Assembly: GCA_963732635.1 (NCBI GenBank)
Contig: CAVTAL010000022.1
Span: 62,001 to 126,000, forward strand
Direction of reading: 5' to 3'
Length of the DNA stretch: 64,000 bases
From: JAKFWF01 sp963732635
GTDB taxonomy: Bacteria; Pseudomonadota; Alphaproteobacteria; Rhizobiales; Hyphomicrobiaceae
Shown piece by piece: positions 52,818 to 62,198 of this stretch (its first letter is position 1; each line of letters starts with the position of its first letter). Both the position numbers and the translations under genes were made by a program. The notes beneath the pieces were generated by a model. The model saw nothing but the letters and a program-made list of their open reading frames with translations. It was not told the origin of the DNA and made no database searches.

Positions 52818-55228
52818 CTAGCGCCGCACCGCACTCGATCGCCCGACGGAATACGTGGCAATCACCTCTTCATAGGCCGGACTGACGTTCAGCACCACTC
52901 CCTGTTCTTTTGCCTTCGCCTGTGCCGACAGCACATTCGGCACCAGCAAGTCGGGGTGATTGATCAGGTTGTCGCCCTTGTCGACCGCTTCGTCGCCATC
53001 GATCAGATGGATGAAGTTGACGAATGTAACGCCTAGATCCGCCGCCAGTTCGACGAACGCCGGCATGTCGACGGCATTCGTTTTCTGCGTGACATAATTG
53101 AAGTAGATCTCAGGCTTAAGTCGTACCGCGCTCCTTCTTGAGCGATTGGAAGGTGCGAATGTTGCTGATGATCCGCTCGAAGTTGCTTTTCTCCATGATG
53201 CCTTCGGCGACTTCCTTGGTGGCGCCGTGCAGCGAGATGGTCATCATGTCGAGTCCGGCGTCGAGCAACTTCGCGCCGAAGACGCGGCTCAAGGCCATGG
53301 CGTTGGTAGTGATCGCCGTGAACGCGCCCTTCGACTTGGCGTTGGCGACAAGCGCGAAGATGTCCTTGTTGAGCAGTGGTTCGGCGTAGGCACCAACGAA
53401 ATGAGCCGTGGCGATGCGCGCTCCAGCGGTGATCTTCTCGTACTCCGGCAAGCGTCAAACGATAGTACTCGTCGCGCTTGATGCCGAGCTTGTCGTAACG
53501 CAACGCCGGCGGGCACATTGTGCAGGTCACATTGCAGCGGTTGAGAGTATTGAAGTCCATATAGATCGGCAGTTCGGCGCAGTTGATCAGCGACGGAGGC
53601 GCGAGTTGCTCCATGAGTGACTTGGCGGGTTCCAGAGCGGCTTCACTCTGCACGGCCTGTTCAGCCATCGACGGAAGCTCGGGCGGCAGTGGGATTGGAT
53701 CAAGGCCGATAGCTCGGCCGCGCTGCTCATACTCCTCGTGGCGGCCAATGCGGCGGCCGATCAGTGCCAGCACTTCAGGCGTGCGATCGCCATTCATGTA
53801 AGCGTGCAGTGAAAGGTGCAGTTGGAAAAGCCAAGCCGGTCCGTCGAAACGGTATTCGCATTTCGAGCAATAAGGCTTCATCGCATGCCCGGTAAGAAGG
53901 CCTTTGCGCACGGCCTGATAGCGATCACCTGTCCAGGCCTTTCCCAGACTATCAGTCTGGCAATTGCCCATGTTGGTATCGTTGTAATAGGCAAAGATAC
54001 TCGATGCCGAACACAGGCGGATGCTACCGTCGGGTTCCATGCTGGGACTTGACAATGGCAGCATGCACATCTTCGTGCGCACTTCGCCGCTTTCGAGGTT
54101 CTGCAGCTGCAACGCATCGTTGAAAAAAACCGCGAAGCCCTCGGCGTTCTTTGACCAGTCCCAGTCCTTTATCCGCTTGAGGTTTTCGCCGGAAAGCCTC
54201 GTGAATTGGCTGCGATCGGCGTCCAGGCGCCGGATCGCGTCTTTCAGACATGCGACCGAACGCTCCGCGAGCATGTATTGCATTTGCAGCGGACCGAACA
54301 ATTCAGGCACCAGCCCGACATCGGTCGAGATCACTGGAACGCCGCAAGCCATGGCCTCCAGCACTGGATTGGGCGTGCCCTCGATCTTCGAAGTGCAGAT
54401 CAAAACATCAATGCCAGCATAATAATCCGGCATCTGGCTATGCGGGATGAAGGCGACCTTGCGATCGGCGTAGTGTTGTTCGAGCGCCAATCCTTCCGCG
54501 CGCAACTCTTCGATTGCCGGATTTAGAATGGTGTTGACGCCTTTGAAATCTTCGATCGAGGAAGCCCAACCACTATGCCCAACCCAACCGATTCGGATCG
54601 GACGATCGACGAGTGTATCCAGACGTTCGAGATTCCGCGGCTTGAAAACAGTTAGATCCACGCCATCCGGCAAAACATTCGACGGATCCGGATAGGACGG
54701 AATCTGCTCATAGATCTTGCGCAGCCGATTCGACGATACATAGTAAGTGCACGCCAACTGGGTAAACAGTTTCTCTCTCAGAGCGATATCCGTATCCCCA
54801 AGGAACAAGTGATCGTAGACGCAAGTCGTGATCGTCTTGCCTTCGATGAAGCGGCGGCGAAATTGCGCATACGTCATGCCGAGCCGGTTGGCGTAGTTCT
54901 CCAGCAGCGGTGTATCGATTACAGTGAGGAATTCACGCCAGAACACATGGATGATATCGAAGTCTTCCGCTGCAACGAGCGCCATGCCGAGCGCCGCAGC
55001 CCCTCCGTCGGCGAAATGTCCGGCGCAGTTGGTCGCGAACCAGCGATTTTTTTCGATTTCTCCTAGCGTCACCAGCGGAAACATCTCGAATTCGAACCGA
55101 TCGCTCAGATGCTTTTTCAATTGGCGGGAGATGTTGGCAAACGCCCAATTGTCGGTTTCAGTGATCAAGGCGACCCGTGGTCGCCGCTGCTTCACGCCGT
55201 GCCGCAATGCTACCCGCAAGCGCGTCAT
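52818..55228 (-). CDS. Glycosyltransferase-SPASM-radical SAM fusion, two frame changes
   Basis: Residues about 1-365 form a GT4-like glycosyltransferase (VALITETDNWAFANISRQLK, IRIGWVGHSGWASSIEDFKG, TSKIEGTPNPVLEAMACGVP, VISTDVGLVPELFG). Residues about 385-455 look like a SPASM domain (KMCMLPLSSPSMEPDGSIRL, CSASS, NMGNCQTDSLGKAWTGDRYQ, PYCSKCEYRF). A radical SAM core follows, with NRCNVTCTMCPP (C-x3-C-x2-C) near residue 563. After a change near 53450 it reads AHFVGAYAEPLLNKDIFALV and MMTISLHGATKEVAEGIMEK; after another near 53115 it reads KPEIYFNYVTQKTNAVDMPA and MNFIHL-like VNFIHLIDGDEAVDK. SPASM before the radical SAM core is an unusual order. It overlaps the GT2 gene end by up to 70 bases; GTG 55195 is another start. 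Confidence 0.8.
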
Positions 55229-56207
55229 CATCGACAACGATCAAGCCCTGCTTCTTCTCATTGCTGCGCATCCAGTTTTCGACTTCGTCACCCCAAATGC
55301 GAAATCCGGTCTTGCCTTCCAGATGCAGGGCCGATTCGTACAGTGTCTTGCGTGCGTATCGCGTCCGCTCGTAGTCGGCGTCGGTGGCGTTTTCGGCCTT
55401 CTGATGATCGTGCACGAGAAACTGCAGCGCACTGGTCGCGACCTTGAAACCTTCGCGAAACAGCCGCAACGAGAAATCGATATCCTCGAAACCGATGAGC
55501 ATGGCGCCATCGTAGCCACCAAGGCGATGGAATGAATGCCGATTGAGGATCGACGCGCCACCGAACAGGAACGTGCACAGGAAGGCGGAACGCGGCGCAT
55601 CCGTCGACTTGGCGACATCTATACTGCTCCCCGGTGCCAGGATCGGATTGATGGTCAGCCGTGGCCGCTCACCTTGAATCAAGGTCTGCAGGCAGGCACC
55701 GTAGGAAAACAGTGTCTGCATATCCGGATTGAGCAGCGGGAAGCTCATGAAATGGCAGCCGAGCGTCGCGAGTTCAGACTGCAATTGCTGGATCGGGTTT
55801 TGCGTGAAGAAGATGTCGTTGTCGACGCTGATGACCCAATCGGTCCGGGCCTCGGCCATGATCCGATTGCGGCCGCCGCCGACGCCGAAGTTCTGGCCGA
55901 ATTCCAGTATGCGGCAGCGGTATGGGAACGTTGCGACATAGGCCTTCAGCTCATCGAGCTGGCTTGGGTTTGAGCCATTGTCGCCGATCAAGACTTCTCC
56001 AGCAAAATTGATCAAATGGCGCACAATCGAATCAAGCAACTTGATCGACAGCTTGGCGCGATTTAGCGACAGGAATGAAATCGTGAGATTGCGTCCGTCC
56101 GAGCCAATATTGGGACCGAATGCCCCGGCGGCGGCATCGCTCAGAACGAAATGACGCTCGTCGAAAAAATACGTGGCCTGCTGCAGGCCGGGAGACAGGG
56201 TGGACAT
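55158..56207 (-). CDS. Family 2 glycosyltransferase
   Basis: The 349-residue GT-A protein has the nucleotide-sugar region LTISFLSLNRAKLSIKLLDS and LEFGQNFGVGGGRNRIMAEA, the metal motif DND at 129-131 (WVISVDNDIFF), and a later GASILNRHSFHRLGGYDGAM with GFEDIDFSLRLFREGF (ED acceptor-site motif). It transfers a sugar in surface polysaccharide synthesis. The frame is intact. It overlaps the start of the downstream fusion gene, suggesting coupling. Confidence 0.9.
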   Translation of the reverse strand: MSTLSPGLQQATYFFDERHFVLSDAAAGAFGPNIGSDGRNLTISFLSLNRAKLSIKLLDSIVRHLINFAGEVLIGDNGSNPSQLDELKAYVATFPYRCRILEFGQNFGVGGGRNRIMAEARTDWVISVDNDIFFTQNPIQQLQSELATLGCHFMSFPLLNPDMQTLFSYGACLQTLIQGERPRLTINPILAPGSSIDVAKSTDAPRSAFLCTFLFGGASILNRHSFHRLGGYDGAMLIGFEDIDFSLRLFREGFKVATSALQFLVHDHQKAENATDADYERTRYARKTLYESALHLEGKTGFRIWGDEVENWMRSNEKKQGLIVVDDDALAGSIAARREAAATTGRLDH

Positions 56208-56260
56208 TTCTCAATCACCTCATTCAGTCGAACGGTCGAAGGTGTGCCTGAGGCACGCCG

Positions 56261-58253
56261 TCAGAGGTTCAATTTTCGTGCAACGCGCATGGCGACCGAC
56301 AAAACCGAGGGTGGCAGCATCGGCCGAACCGCGATCCCGGCGCGCCGGAGGCGATATTTGCCGGAGCGTACGATCTGCGCCTTGAGACCACCGGTTCCAC
56401 TACCGGCGACTAGCAACAGTGCATTGACGCGACGTTCTAAGCGCCTCATTCTCGCGAAGCAGATCGCCGACCGCCGATCCGGGAACGCTCAAGGCCCGAT
56501 TTCGCTCAACCGAGAGTGCGGCCACACGCCCCGCAAGAATTTCGACTTCCTTTGATAAGGCGAAGGCTTGTACTCGGTAACGATCAGCATCCTGGCGAAC
56601 TTCGTTGAGAACCGCATGCAATCCGGCTGTTGCATCAGCCTCCGCGCGTAACTGGACATCGACAACTTCTGCTGCCCGTTCGGCATCCGCCGCAGAGGAC
56701 TGAGCGATGAATTGGGCTTCGACCTCGGCCTGCCTGGCAAACTTCAATTCCGCAACCTGTGCACTCAATCCCAAGGCATTCGAAGTGAGTACCGCAACTT
56801 CCTTGGCCAGCGCGAACGCCTGCACTCGGTGTCCATCGGAATCGGCCTGTCGCGCCGCAAGTTCAGCACGCAACTCAATCAGTGCGGACTCGGACTGCTT
56901 CTGCTGGCAAATGTGGTCTTCCTGCAACCGGATCAACGATGCTTCGGCCTCATCCTGCTTGGCCGCGAATCGATCGCGAATGCTCTCAAGCGCCGCATAC
57001 AACTTCGATGCCGTCGCGAGTGCCGCTTCCTTTTCGATCACGGCCTCGCGCAAAGCTTGGACCTGCGAAGTAAGCAGCCCTGCTTCCTTGGTCACCGCAA
57101 ATGCCTGCACTCGGTAGGATTGCGCATCCTGCTGCTTCGCGTCGAGTGCCAAACGCAGTGCATCAAGCTGCTGCGCCAATGCCAGCCGCGCTGATTTCTC
57201 ACTCTCTAGTTCAAGCTGCAGTGTGGTCGACAGCGACTGTTCGCGGCTGATCTGGCTGGCAATCTCGGCCAGACGAGCCTCGAGGCTCGAATTTAAAGTC
57301 TTCCCGGTCGAAAGTTCGTCGGCAAGTCTTGCCTGCTCCCCTTGAGCATGCTCAGCCAGAGCCGCAGCTGTTGCGGCCTGCGCCTTGAGCTGGCCGACAG
57401 AAGCGGAAATCTGCTGCTTTTCGGCCTCCAGTTCCACAAGCCGGCTGGGCGAAACGTTGGCGCTCTCCCACGCCACGATGTTGGAATACTGGTCCATCGA
57501 AATCGGCACCAAAGCGGCCGAATGCAGATCCTTGGCGGCGCCGCCCCAGACGCCGATGAAGTAGCTGCAGTTTCGCGACCCTACATTTGAGAATTGCCGT
57601 TGCGGCAGTGTGATCGCGGAAGCCTGGGGCGTAAAGTCAAGCATCATCGCCTGACCGAGCAACTGGTCACGACCGGCGACCTCGTCGTCGGTAACGTTGC
57701 CAAAGCCGATCATCGGCACGCCATAGCCCCATACAGCACCCGAGCCGAGCACCCTAGTTGTCAGCTCCCGGAACTGCTCGAAAGTGTACTTACGCAAATG
57801 GAACGGGTTGGATTGTTCGACACTGGGATAATACCACTGATCATTAGGGCAGGAAATTATGATCACCGCGTTGGGCTTGGCCAGCTTTCGCAGTGCAGCG
57901 AGGAAGCGTTCGGGTTCAGGCAGGTGCTCGATCGTTTCAAGCGATACGATAACGTCGAACTCCCCGGACGTGAACATCCCATCCACACACGACGCATCGC
58001 CGACGTGATAGTTCACTCCGGAAGTACGGAACAATTTGTTTGCAGTGTTGATCGCCTCGACGGAATTGTCGACAGCTTCGACCGACGCGGCACCAAAGCG
58101 CTTCAGTGCCAGCGCGCCGTAGCCTTCGCCACAAGCGACGTCAAGGACGCGATTGCCCTTGCAGAACGGTGCCGCGATTTGATAGCGCGCCATATGGATG
58201 GCCGCTTCCGTGGCGTTGTAAGCGAACTTCGATGAGAAGCTGAGGCGTTCCAT
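56261..58253 (-). CDS. SAM methyltransferase fused to a long coiled coil with internal repeats
   Basis: The N-terminal domain is a class I methyltransferase (VLDVACGEGYGALALKRFGA near residue 36, YHVGDASCVDGMF, FDVIVSLETIEHLPEPERFL). From about residue 280 to 600 it is continuous coiled coil. Three units carry the same core: SYRVQAFAVTKEAGLLTSQV (near 377), GHRVQAFALAKEVAVLTSNA (near 472) and RYRVQAFALSKEVEILAGRV (near 557), spaced about 85-95 residues. A one-base change near 56440 moves the end (RRLERRVNALLLVAG, then VRPMLPPSVLSVAMRVARKL) to another frame, stop at 56261. Its place beside Wzm/Wzt suggests a WbdD-like chain terminator, by inference. Confidence 0.82.
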
Positions 58254-58306
58254 CTTGCTACCATTTCAAATGCGCGAGATCGAAGGCGATATCCGCCGTT
58301 CCAAGT

Positions 58307-59152
58307 TCAAGGTAATCGCTCGGCAAAGACAGTCACCAGTCCATGCACCCGTTCGCGCTCCTTGTCGAAATCCAAAATCTTCCAGCCGGCCTGGACAAGC
58401 GCCCGCTCCAGCGTCGTTTCCGTGAAGTGGTGCGTATTGACAAGCGGGTGCGCATGCACGCCTTTCGGATCAAACTCCTCCAGAAAGGTCTTCAAGAACA
58501 GCACTCCGTGCGGGGCCGTGAGGTCGCGGAGCTTTCTGATGTCCTTGAACGGCGTGTAGGAACGCTCGATCGAGCCTAACATGCCAACCAGTGAGAACCG
58601 AAAGATCTGGTCGGGTATTGTCTCGTAAAGCGCGAAGGTCGAGCCGCGCACATCGAGCCCGAGGACCTGTCGCGCCAGCTTGGCTGCGAAAGCGTTGGAA
58701 CTGCAGCCTTGTACGAGCGGACGTCCGGCTGACTGCAGGAACTCGTCGCGCGCGATCTTCATGTACCATCCGGCCGACGCCCCGACTTCGAACAGTGACT
58801 CCGGCGCGCCACCATTCAGCTTCCGAAACCATGCCGCTTGCTCTTCGAGGATGCCGCGGTAATGCTGGTGCGGCCTGGCTATCCCGCCTTCGGCACCAGG
58901 CGATGCTACACTAGACGGGATCTCGCTCAGAAAGATTGCCTCGGCCTCATTCCGCGCACTGTCGGCACTGAGATAGTTCTCGGCAATGTACTGTTCCGCG
59001 TATCGTGGATTGTAGAACATGAGTCCACAATCGCGGCAGCGCACGAACGTGCAGCCGAAGGTGGCCTCCTTGTGCAGCACTTCGCGCGCGGCCCCGCCGC
59101 ACAGGTCGCACTTCACGTCTCGGTCCCACCGGATCGCCGACGCGTTAGCCAT
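58307..59152 (-). CDS. Zinc-ribbon class I methyltransferase
   Basis: The 281-residue protein has an N-terminal zinc ribbon: C15-x2-C18 (KCDLCGG) and C39-x2-C42 (VRCRDCGLMFYNPRY). The SAM-binding loop is SLFEVGASAGWYMKIARDE near residue 120, and the C-terminal half holds FTETTLERALVQAGWKIL. These C-methyltransferase-like enzymes act on nucleotide sugars or glycan ends. The start is ATG 59152; 22 upstream codons are open but not conserved in type. Confidence 0.85.
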   Translation of the reverse strand: MANASAIRWDRDVKCDLCGGAAREVLHKEATFGCTFVRCRDCGLMFYNPRYAEQYIAENYLSADSARNEAEAIFLSEIPSSVASPGAEGGIARPHQHYRGILEEQAAWFRKLNGGAPESLFEVGASAGWYMKIARDEFLQSAGRPLVQGCSSNAFAAKLARQVLGLDVRGSTFALYETIPDQIFRFSLVGMLGSIERSYTPFKDIRKLRDLTAPHGVLFLKTFLEEFDPKGVHAHPLVNTHHFTETTLERALVQAGWKILDFDKERERVHGLVTVFAERLP

Positions 59153-59361
59153 AGGTAAAGTTGCTCCTGATAGCAGGTTCGAAAAGCCCATTCTCGGCAC
59201 GCACCACGAAAAGCCCATCTTGCTTTGGCTTACTAGTGTTGTGAAGTCAGCACCACAACACCTTGATATGTATAGCCCCTAATCATCAGCTCGCCGCGTC
59301 AGATCGCCCAACCGGCGCAATATGACTGGGGATGACCGAGTTTGCACAGGCAGCCGCCTTA

Positions 59362-60747
59362 TCAAGTCAGGGCTTTACCTCCTGTATTCTGCAGATCGAA
59401 CCTCCAGCTACGCTCCAGATGTACGACGCCGACCGAGCGGAAATCATCGACAACCCTGAACGGACAAACGCCCTTGGCTTCGCTGTGCACCAGCAGGCCG
59501 CCGTGATCATTGATCGCGACCCGCCATGTGTAGCGCCCGGCCAAGAGCGGGTTTCGCGGAAAGGTGACCAACACCTCGCCGGAGCGAGGTGTTGGGTGGG
59601 CGCCCATGCCCTCCATCAACGTCGTGGTGCCACATACGTAGACCCCGTCGTGGCGATAGAGATTGAACACGAAACTAATCGCGGCCGGCAAATCCTGCGC
59701 CAGTGCGTGGAAGCGCATCCTTAGCTGCACGGTATCACCGCTACGGACCACTTCGGTCGGCTCGCCGTTCTCCGCCAGGAATGCGACGTCGGTGATCTTA
59801 AACAGCTTGTTCACGTTCGGATCCGCCGATGACGGCACGACGGGCGTGCTTTCAAAGACGGCCGGCGTGGCGATACTCGCGCCCGGCAACGCCGCATCAC
59901 CAGCATTGATGTTGGCATCCACCACTGCCATGTCGGCAATCGCGGCTGGCACTGGAACCGCCAGGGCCGGCGTGTTGAGCGGTGGCAGCTCGATATCCTG
60001 CTCGTACTGCGCGGTGACGGCTGCCGCCGGCCCGAACGACACGAATTGGCCGGCCTTCAGGTAGAGCGCCTGATCGCACAAAGAACGCACCAAGTACTGG
60101 TCGTGCGCGACGATCAGGATCGTGCAGCCACCTTCCTTGATCTCATAGAAGCGGTTCATGCACTTGCGCTGGAACGGCGCATCGCCGACCGCCAGGATTT
60201 CGTCGACGATGAGGATTTTCGGATCGACGTGCATGGCGACCGCGAACGCAAGCCGGGCATACATGCCGCTCGAATAGGTCTTTACCGGTCGATTGAGGTA
60301 TTCGCCGATGTCGGCGAAGCGCACCATGTCGTCATATTTGCGCTCGATCTCGGCCTCGTCCATGCCCAGCAGCTGACCATAGACCATGACGTTATCGTGG
60401 CCATTGAACTCCGGATTGAAGCCGGCCCCGAGTTCGATCAACGGCGCCACGCGACCGTTGACTTCGACCGATCCGGTCGACGGCTGCAACGTCCCGGCAA
60501 TGATCTGCAGGAGCGTCGACTTGCCGGCTCCATTGCGGCCGACAATGCCGACCGTCTGTCCTTGTTTCACCTCGAAATCGACTCCCTGAAGCACTGTCAG
60601 CAATTCGAAATGCTGCTTATTGCGCCAGATCATCTGCTTCAGCCTGTCGGCCGGGCGCTTGTAGATCTGATAGCTCTTGCCGACGTCGCGCACGCGGATC
60701 GCGATATCGGTGCCGGCCAGCGCGCCGGATCTCTTGTCAGATGACAT
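59362..60747 (-). CDS. Wzt-like ABC ATPase of polysaccharide export
   Basis: The 461-residue protein has the ATPase domain: Walker A GRNGAGKST at 70-78, signature TYSSGMYARLAFAVAMHVDP, Walker B ILIVDEILAVGDAPFQRKCM, and LIVAHDQYLVRSLCDQALYL. After an Ala/Pro-rich linker (about 250-310) comes a C-terminal beta-sandwich of the Wzt_C kind (RSGDTVQLRMRFHALAQDLP, ISFVFNLYRHDGVYVCGTTT, RNPLLAGRYTWRVAINDHGG). In O9a-type systems this domain recognises the modified end of the finished chain. Its ATG overlaps the permease stop by 11 bases. Confidence 0.92.
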   Translation of the reverse strand: MSSDKRSGALAGTDIAIRVRDVGKSYQIYKRPADRLKQMIWRNKQHFELLTVLQGVDFEVKQGQTVGIVGRNGAGKSTLLQIIAGTLQPSTGSVEVNGRVAPLIELGAGFNPEFNGHDNVMVYGQLLGMDEAEIERKYDDMVRFADIGEYLNRPVKTYSSGMYARLAFAVAMHVDPKILIVDEILAVGDAPFQRKCMNRFYEIKEGGCTILIVAHDQYLVRSLCDQALYLKAGQFVSFGPAAAVTAQYEQDIELPPLNTPALAVPVPAAIADMAVVDANINAGDAALPGASIATPAVFESTPVVPSSADPNVNKLFKITDVAFLAENGEPTEVVRSGDTVQLRMRFHALAQDLPAAISFVFNLYRHDGVYVCGTTTLMEGMGAHPTPRSGEVLVTFPRNPLLAGRYTWRVAINDHGGLLVHSEAKGVCPFRVVDDFRSVGVVHLERSWRFDLQNTGGKALT

Positions 60748-61543
60748 CGGCGAAGGCCTTCTTGGTGCGCATGAAGCACCAGTAACCGAGCTGCGCCGCC
60801 GCAAAGCCACCAATGTAGTACCCGAGCAGTATCAACAAATTCGGAGCCTGCGAGGCGAACACCGACTGACGGATCATTTCGATTGGCATACTGAGCGGGT
60901 TCAATGCGACAAGTGCCGCGTAGCCCTTGGGCACCATCGCCATCGGGAAGAACACCGGCGAGATGAAAATCAGCACAGCGGTCAGAATGGTGACGAGTTG
61001 CCGCAAGTCCCTCAGAAACACACCCAGACAGGCGAGCAGCCAGGCAAAGCCCGCCGTCATCAAGATCAGGGGTGGCCAGATGAACGGTATCCACAGCGTC
61101 GTGAGCGGTGGCAACCCGATCATCACCAAATGGGCCAGAAGAAACACGCCAAACGTGATCAGCGCCGAGAATAGTGAAACCACAACGGCCGTCGGCACCA
61201 GCGTCTCCAGCGGGAACACAACCTTTTTCACGTATGTCGGGTTTTCCAAAACAATGCCAGGCGCACGGGTGATAACTTCGGAGAAAAATTGATAGGGAAT
61301 GAGACCGATGAACACCCGGATCGCAAAGCTACCGAAGCTGTCATCGGCGCCTGTCCATTTGACCATGAATACGATGCTGAACATGAACGAGTAGACAAGG
61401 ATCATTAGCAGCGGCAGCAGGACGTAGTGACCCAGACCTATGTAAGTGCCGACAATGCGATTGCGTATCTCTCGCTCCGCTAGCAAGCGCACGGTCGTCC
61501 GGTCATGTTTGTCGAACAAGAACGAGAAGAACATCAGGTCCAT
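60737..61543 (-). CDS. Wzm-like ABC-2 permease of polysaccharide export
   Basis: The product has about 268 residues and six membrane segments (LLAEREIRNRIVGTYIGLGH at the amphipathic start, YVLLPLLMILVYSFMFSIVF, FIGLIPYQFFSEVITRAPGI, NPTYVKKVVFPLETLVPTAV). The segment NPLSMPIEMIRQSVF is typical of polysaccharide ABC-2 permeases. It is the first gene of the minus-strand export cluster. ATG 61543 is a plausible start; TTG 61585 is also open. Confidence 0.9.
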   Translation of the reverse strand: MDLMFFSFLFDKHDRTTVRLLAEREIRNRIVGTYIGLGHYVLLPLLMILVYSFMFSIVFMVKWTGADDSFGSFAIRVFIGLIPYQFFSEVITRAPGIVLENPTYVKKVVFPLETLVPTAVVVSLFSALITFGVFLLAHLVMIGLPPLTTLWIPFIWPPLILMTAGFAWLLACLGVFLRDLRQLVTILTAVLIFISPVFFPMAMVPKGYAALVALNPLSMPIEMIRQSVFASQAPNLLILLGYYIGGFAAAQLGYWCFMRTKKAFADVI

Positions 61544-61585
61544 TTTCCAGTCGGACGGCGGCGTGACTGCAGCACCGACATTCAA

Positions 61586-62198
61586 GAGCCAAGCATGATC
61601 CCTGCGGCTTGCAGGCGACTCCAGTTCGCACGTGCGGACTGTCCCCAGTTATCGCCGCCGACGTGCTTCTGCAACGGCTCAAGGTTGATTCACACAACAA
61701 ATGCGCTTGGCGGCGGCAACGCCCAGCAAGTACTCATATTTCGAACTTGCTGACGCAGGCGATTGCACAGAGAGGTGTACGAGTTGACCCTGCTGAACGA
61801 TGACATCGCGTAACCAGTGGCCCTTGATCGCCGTTTGTTCAGAAGCTGGTGCGAACATGCCTTAGTGCTGAACAAAAATTTGCTTTTGTTGCGTATTTTG
61901 TGCTGTTATTGCACAACTTAGCGCTTATTCAGCCGCCTCGATATTCTTGCGGACAGCAACCGTTTCTTGTTTCCACTTATAGCCACTAACGGCGGCCGTC
62001 AGGGCCACACGACCATCAAGCCCAAGCCCCCACGGGGGGGGCTTTTCAACGATCTCCTGAAGTTTCGCAAAACACTCAAATCCAAATTTACTTTCCGTTA
62101 ATACTGCTATGCGCTGTGAAACAGCCACACGGCAATTTCCATAAATTTAATTCACGCGTAATACAAGCATCGTCGCGATACATCGAGGGGGATGTGAC
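61586..62198. other. Spacer of about 610 bases, AT-richer than its neighbours
   Basis: This stretch separates the divergent export cluster and the Tad-like gene and probably carries both promoters. It holds a hairpin AAGCCCCC / GGGGGCTT followed by TTTT at 62025-62046, like a terminator in the plus direction. A minus-strand open frame of 67 codons with a GTG start (61925-62128) crosses the hairpin and is doubtful. I recognise nothing else. Confidence 0.5.

Noticed and set aside
61925..62128. A 67-codon minus-strand frame
   Set aside because: It has a GTG start without a ribosome site, crosses a terminator-like hairpin, and resembles no known protein.
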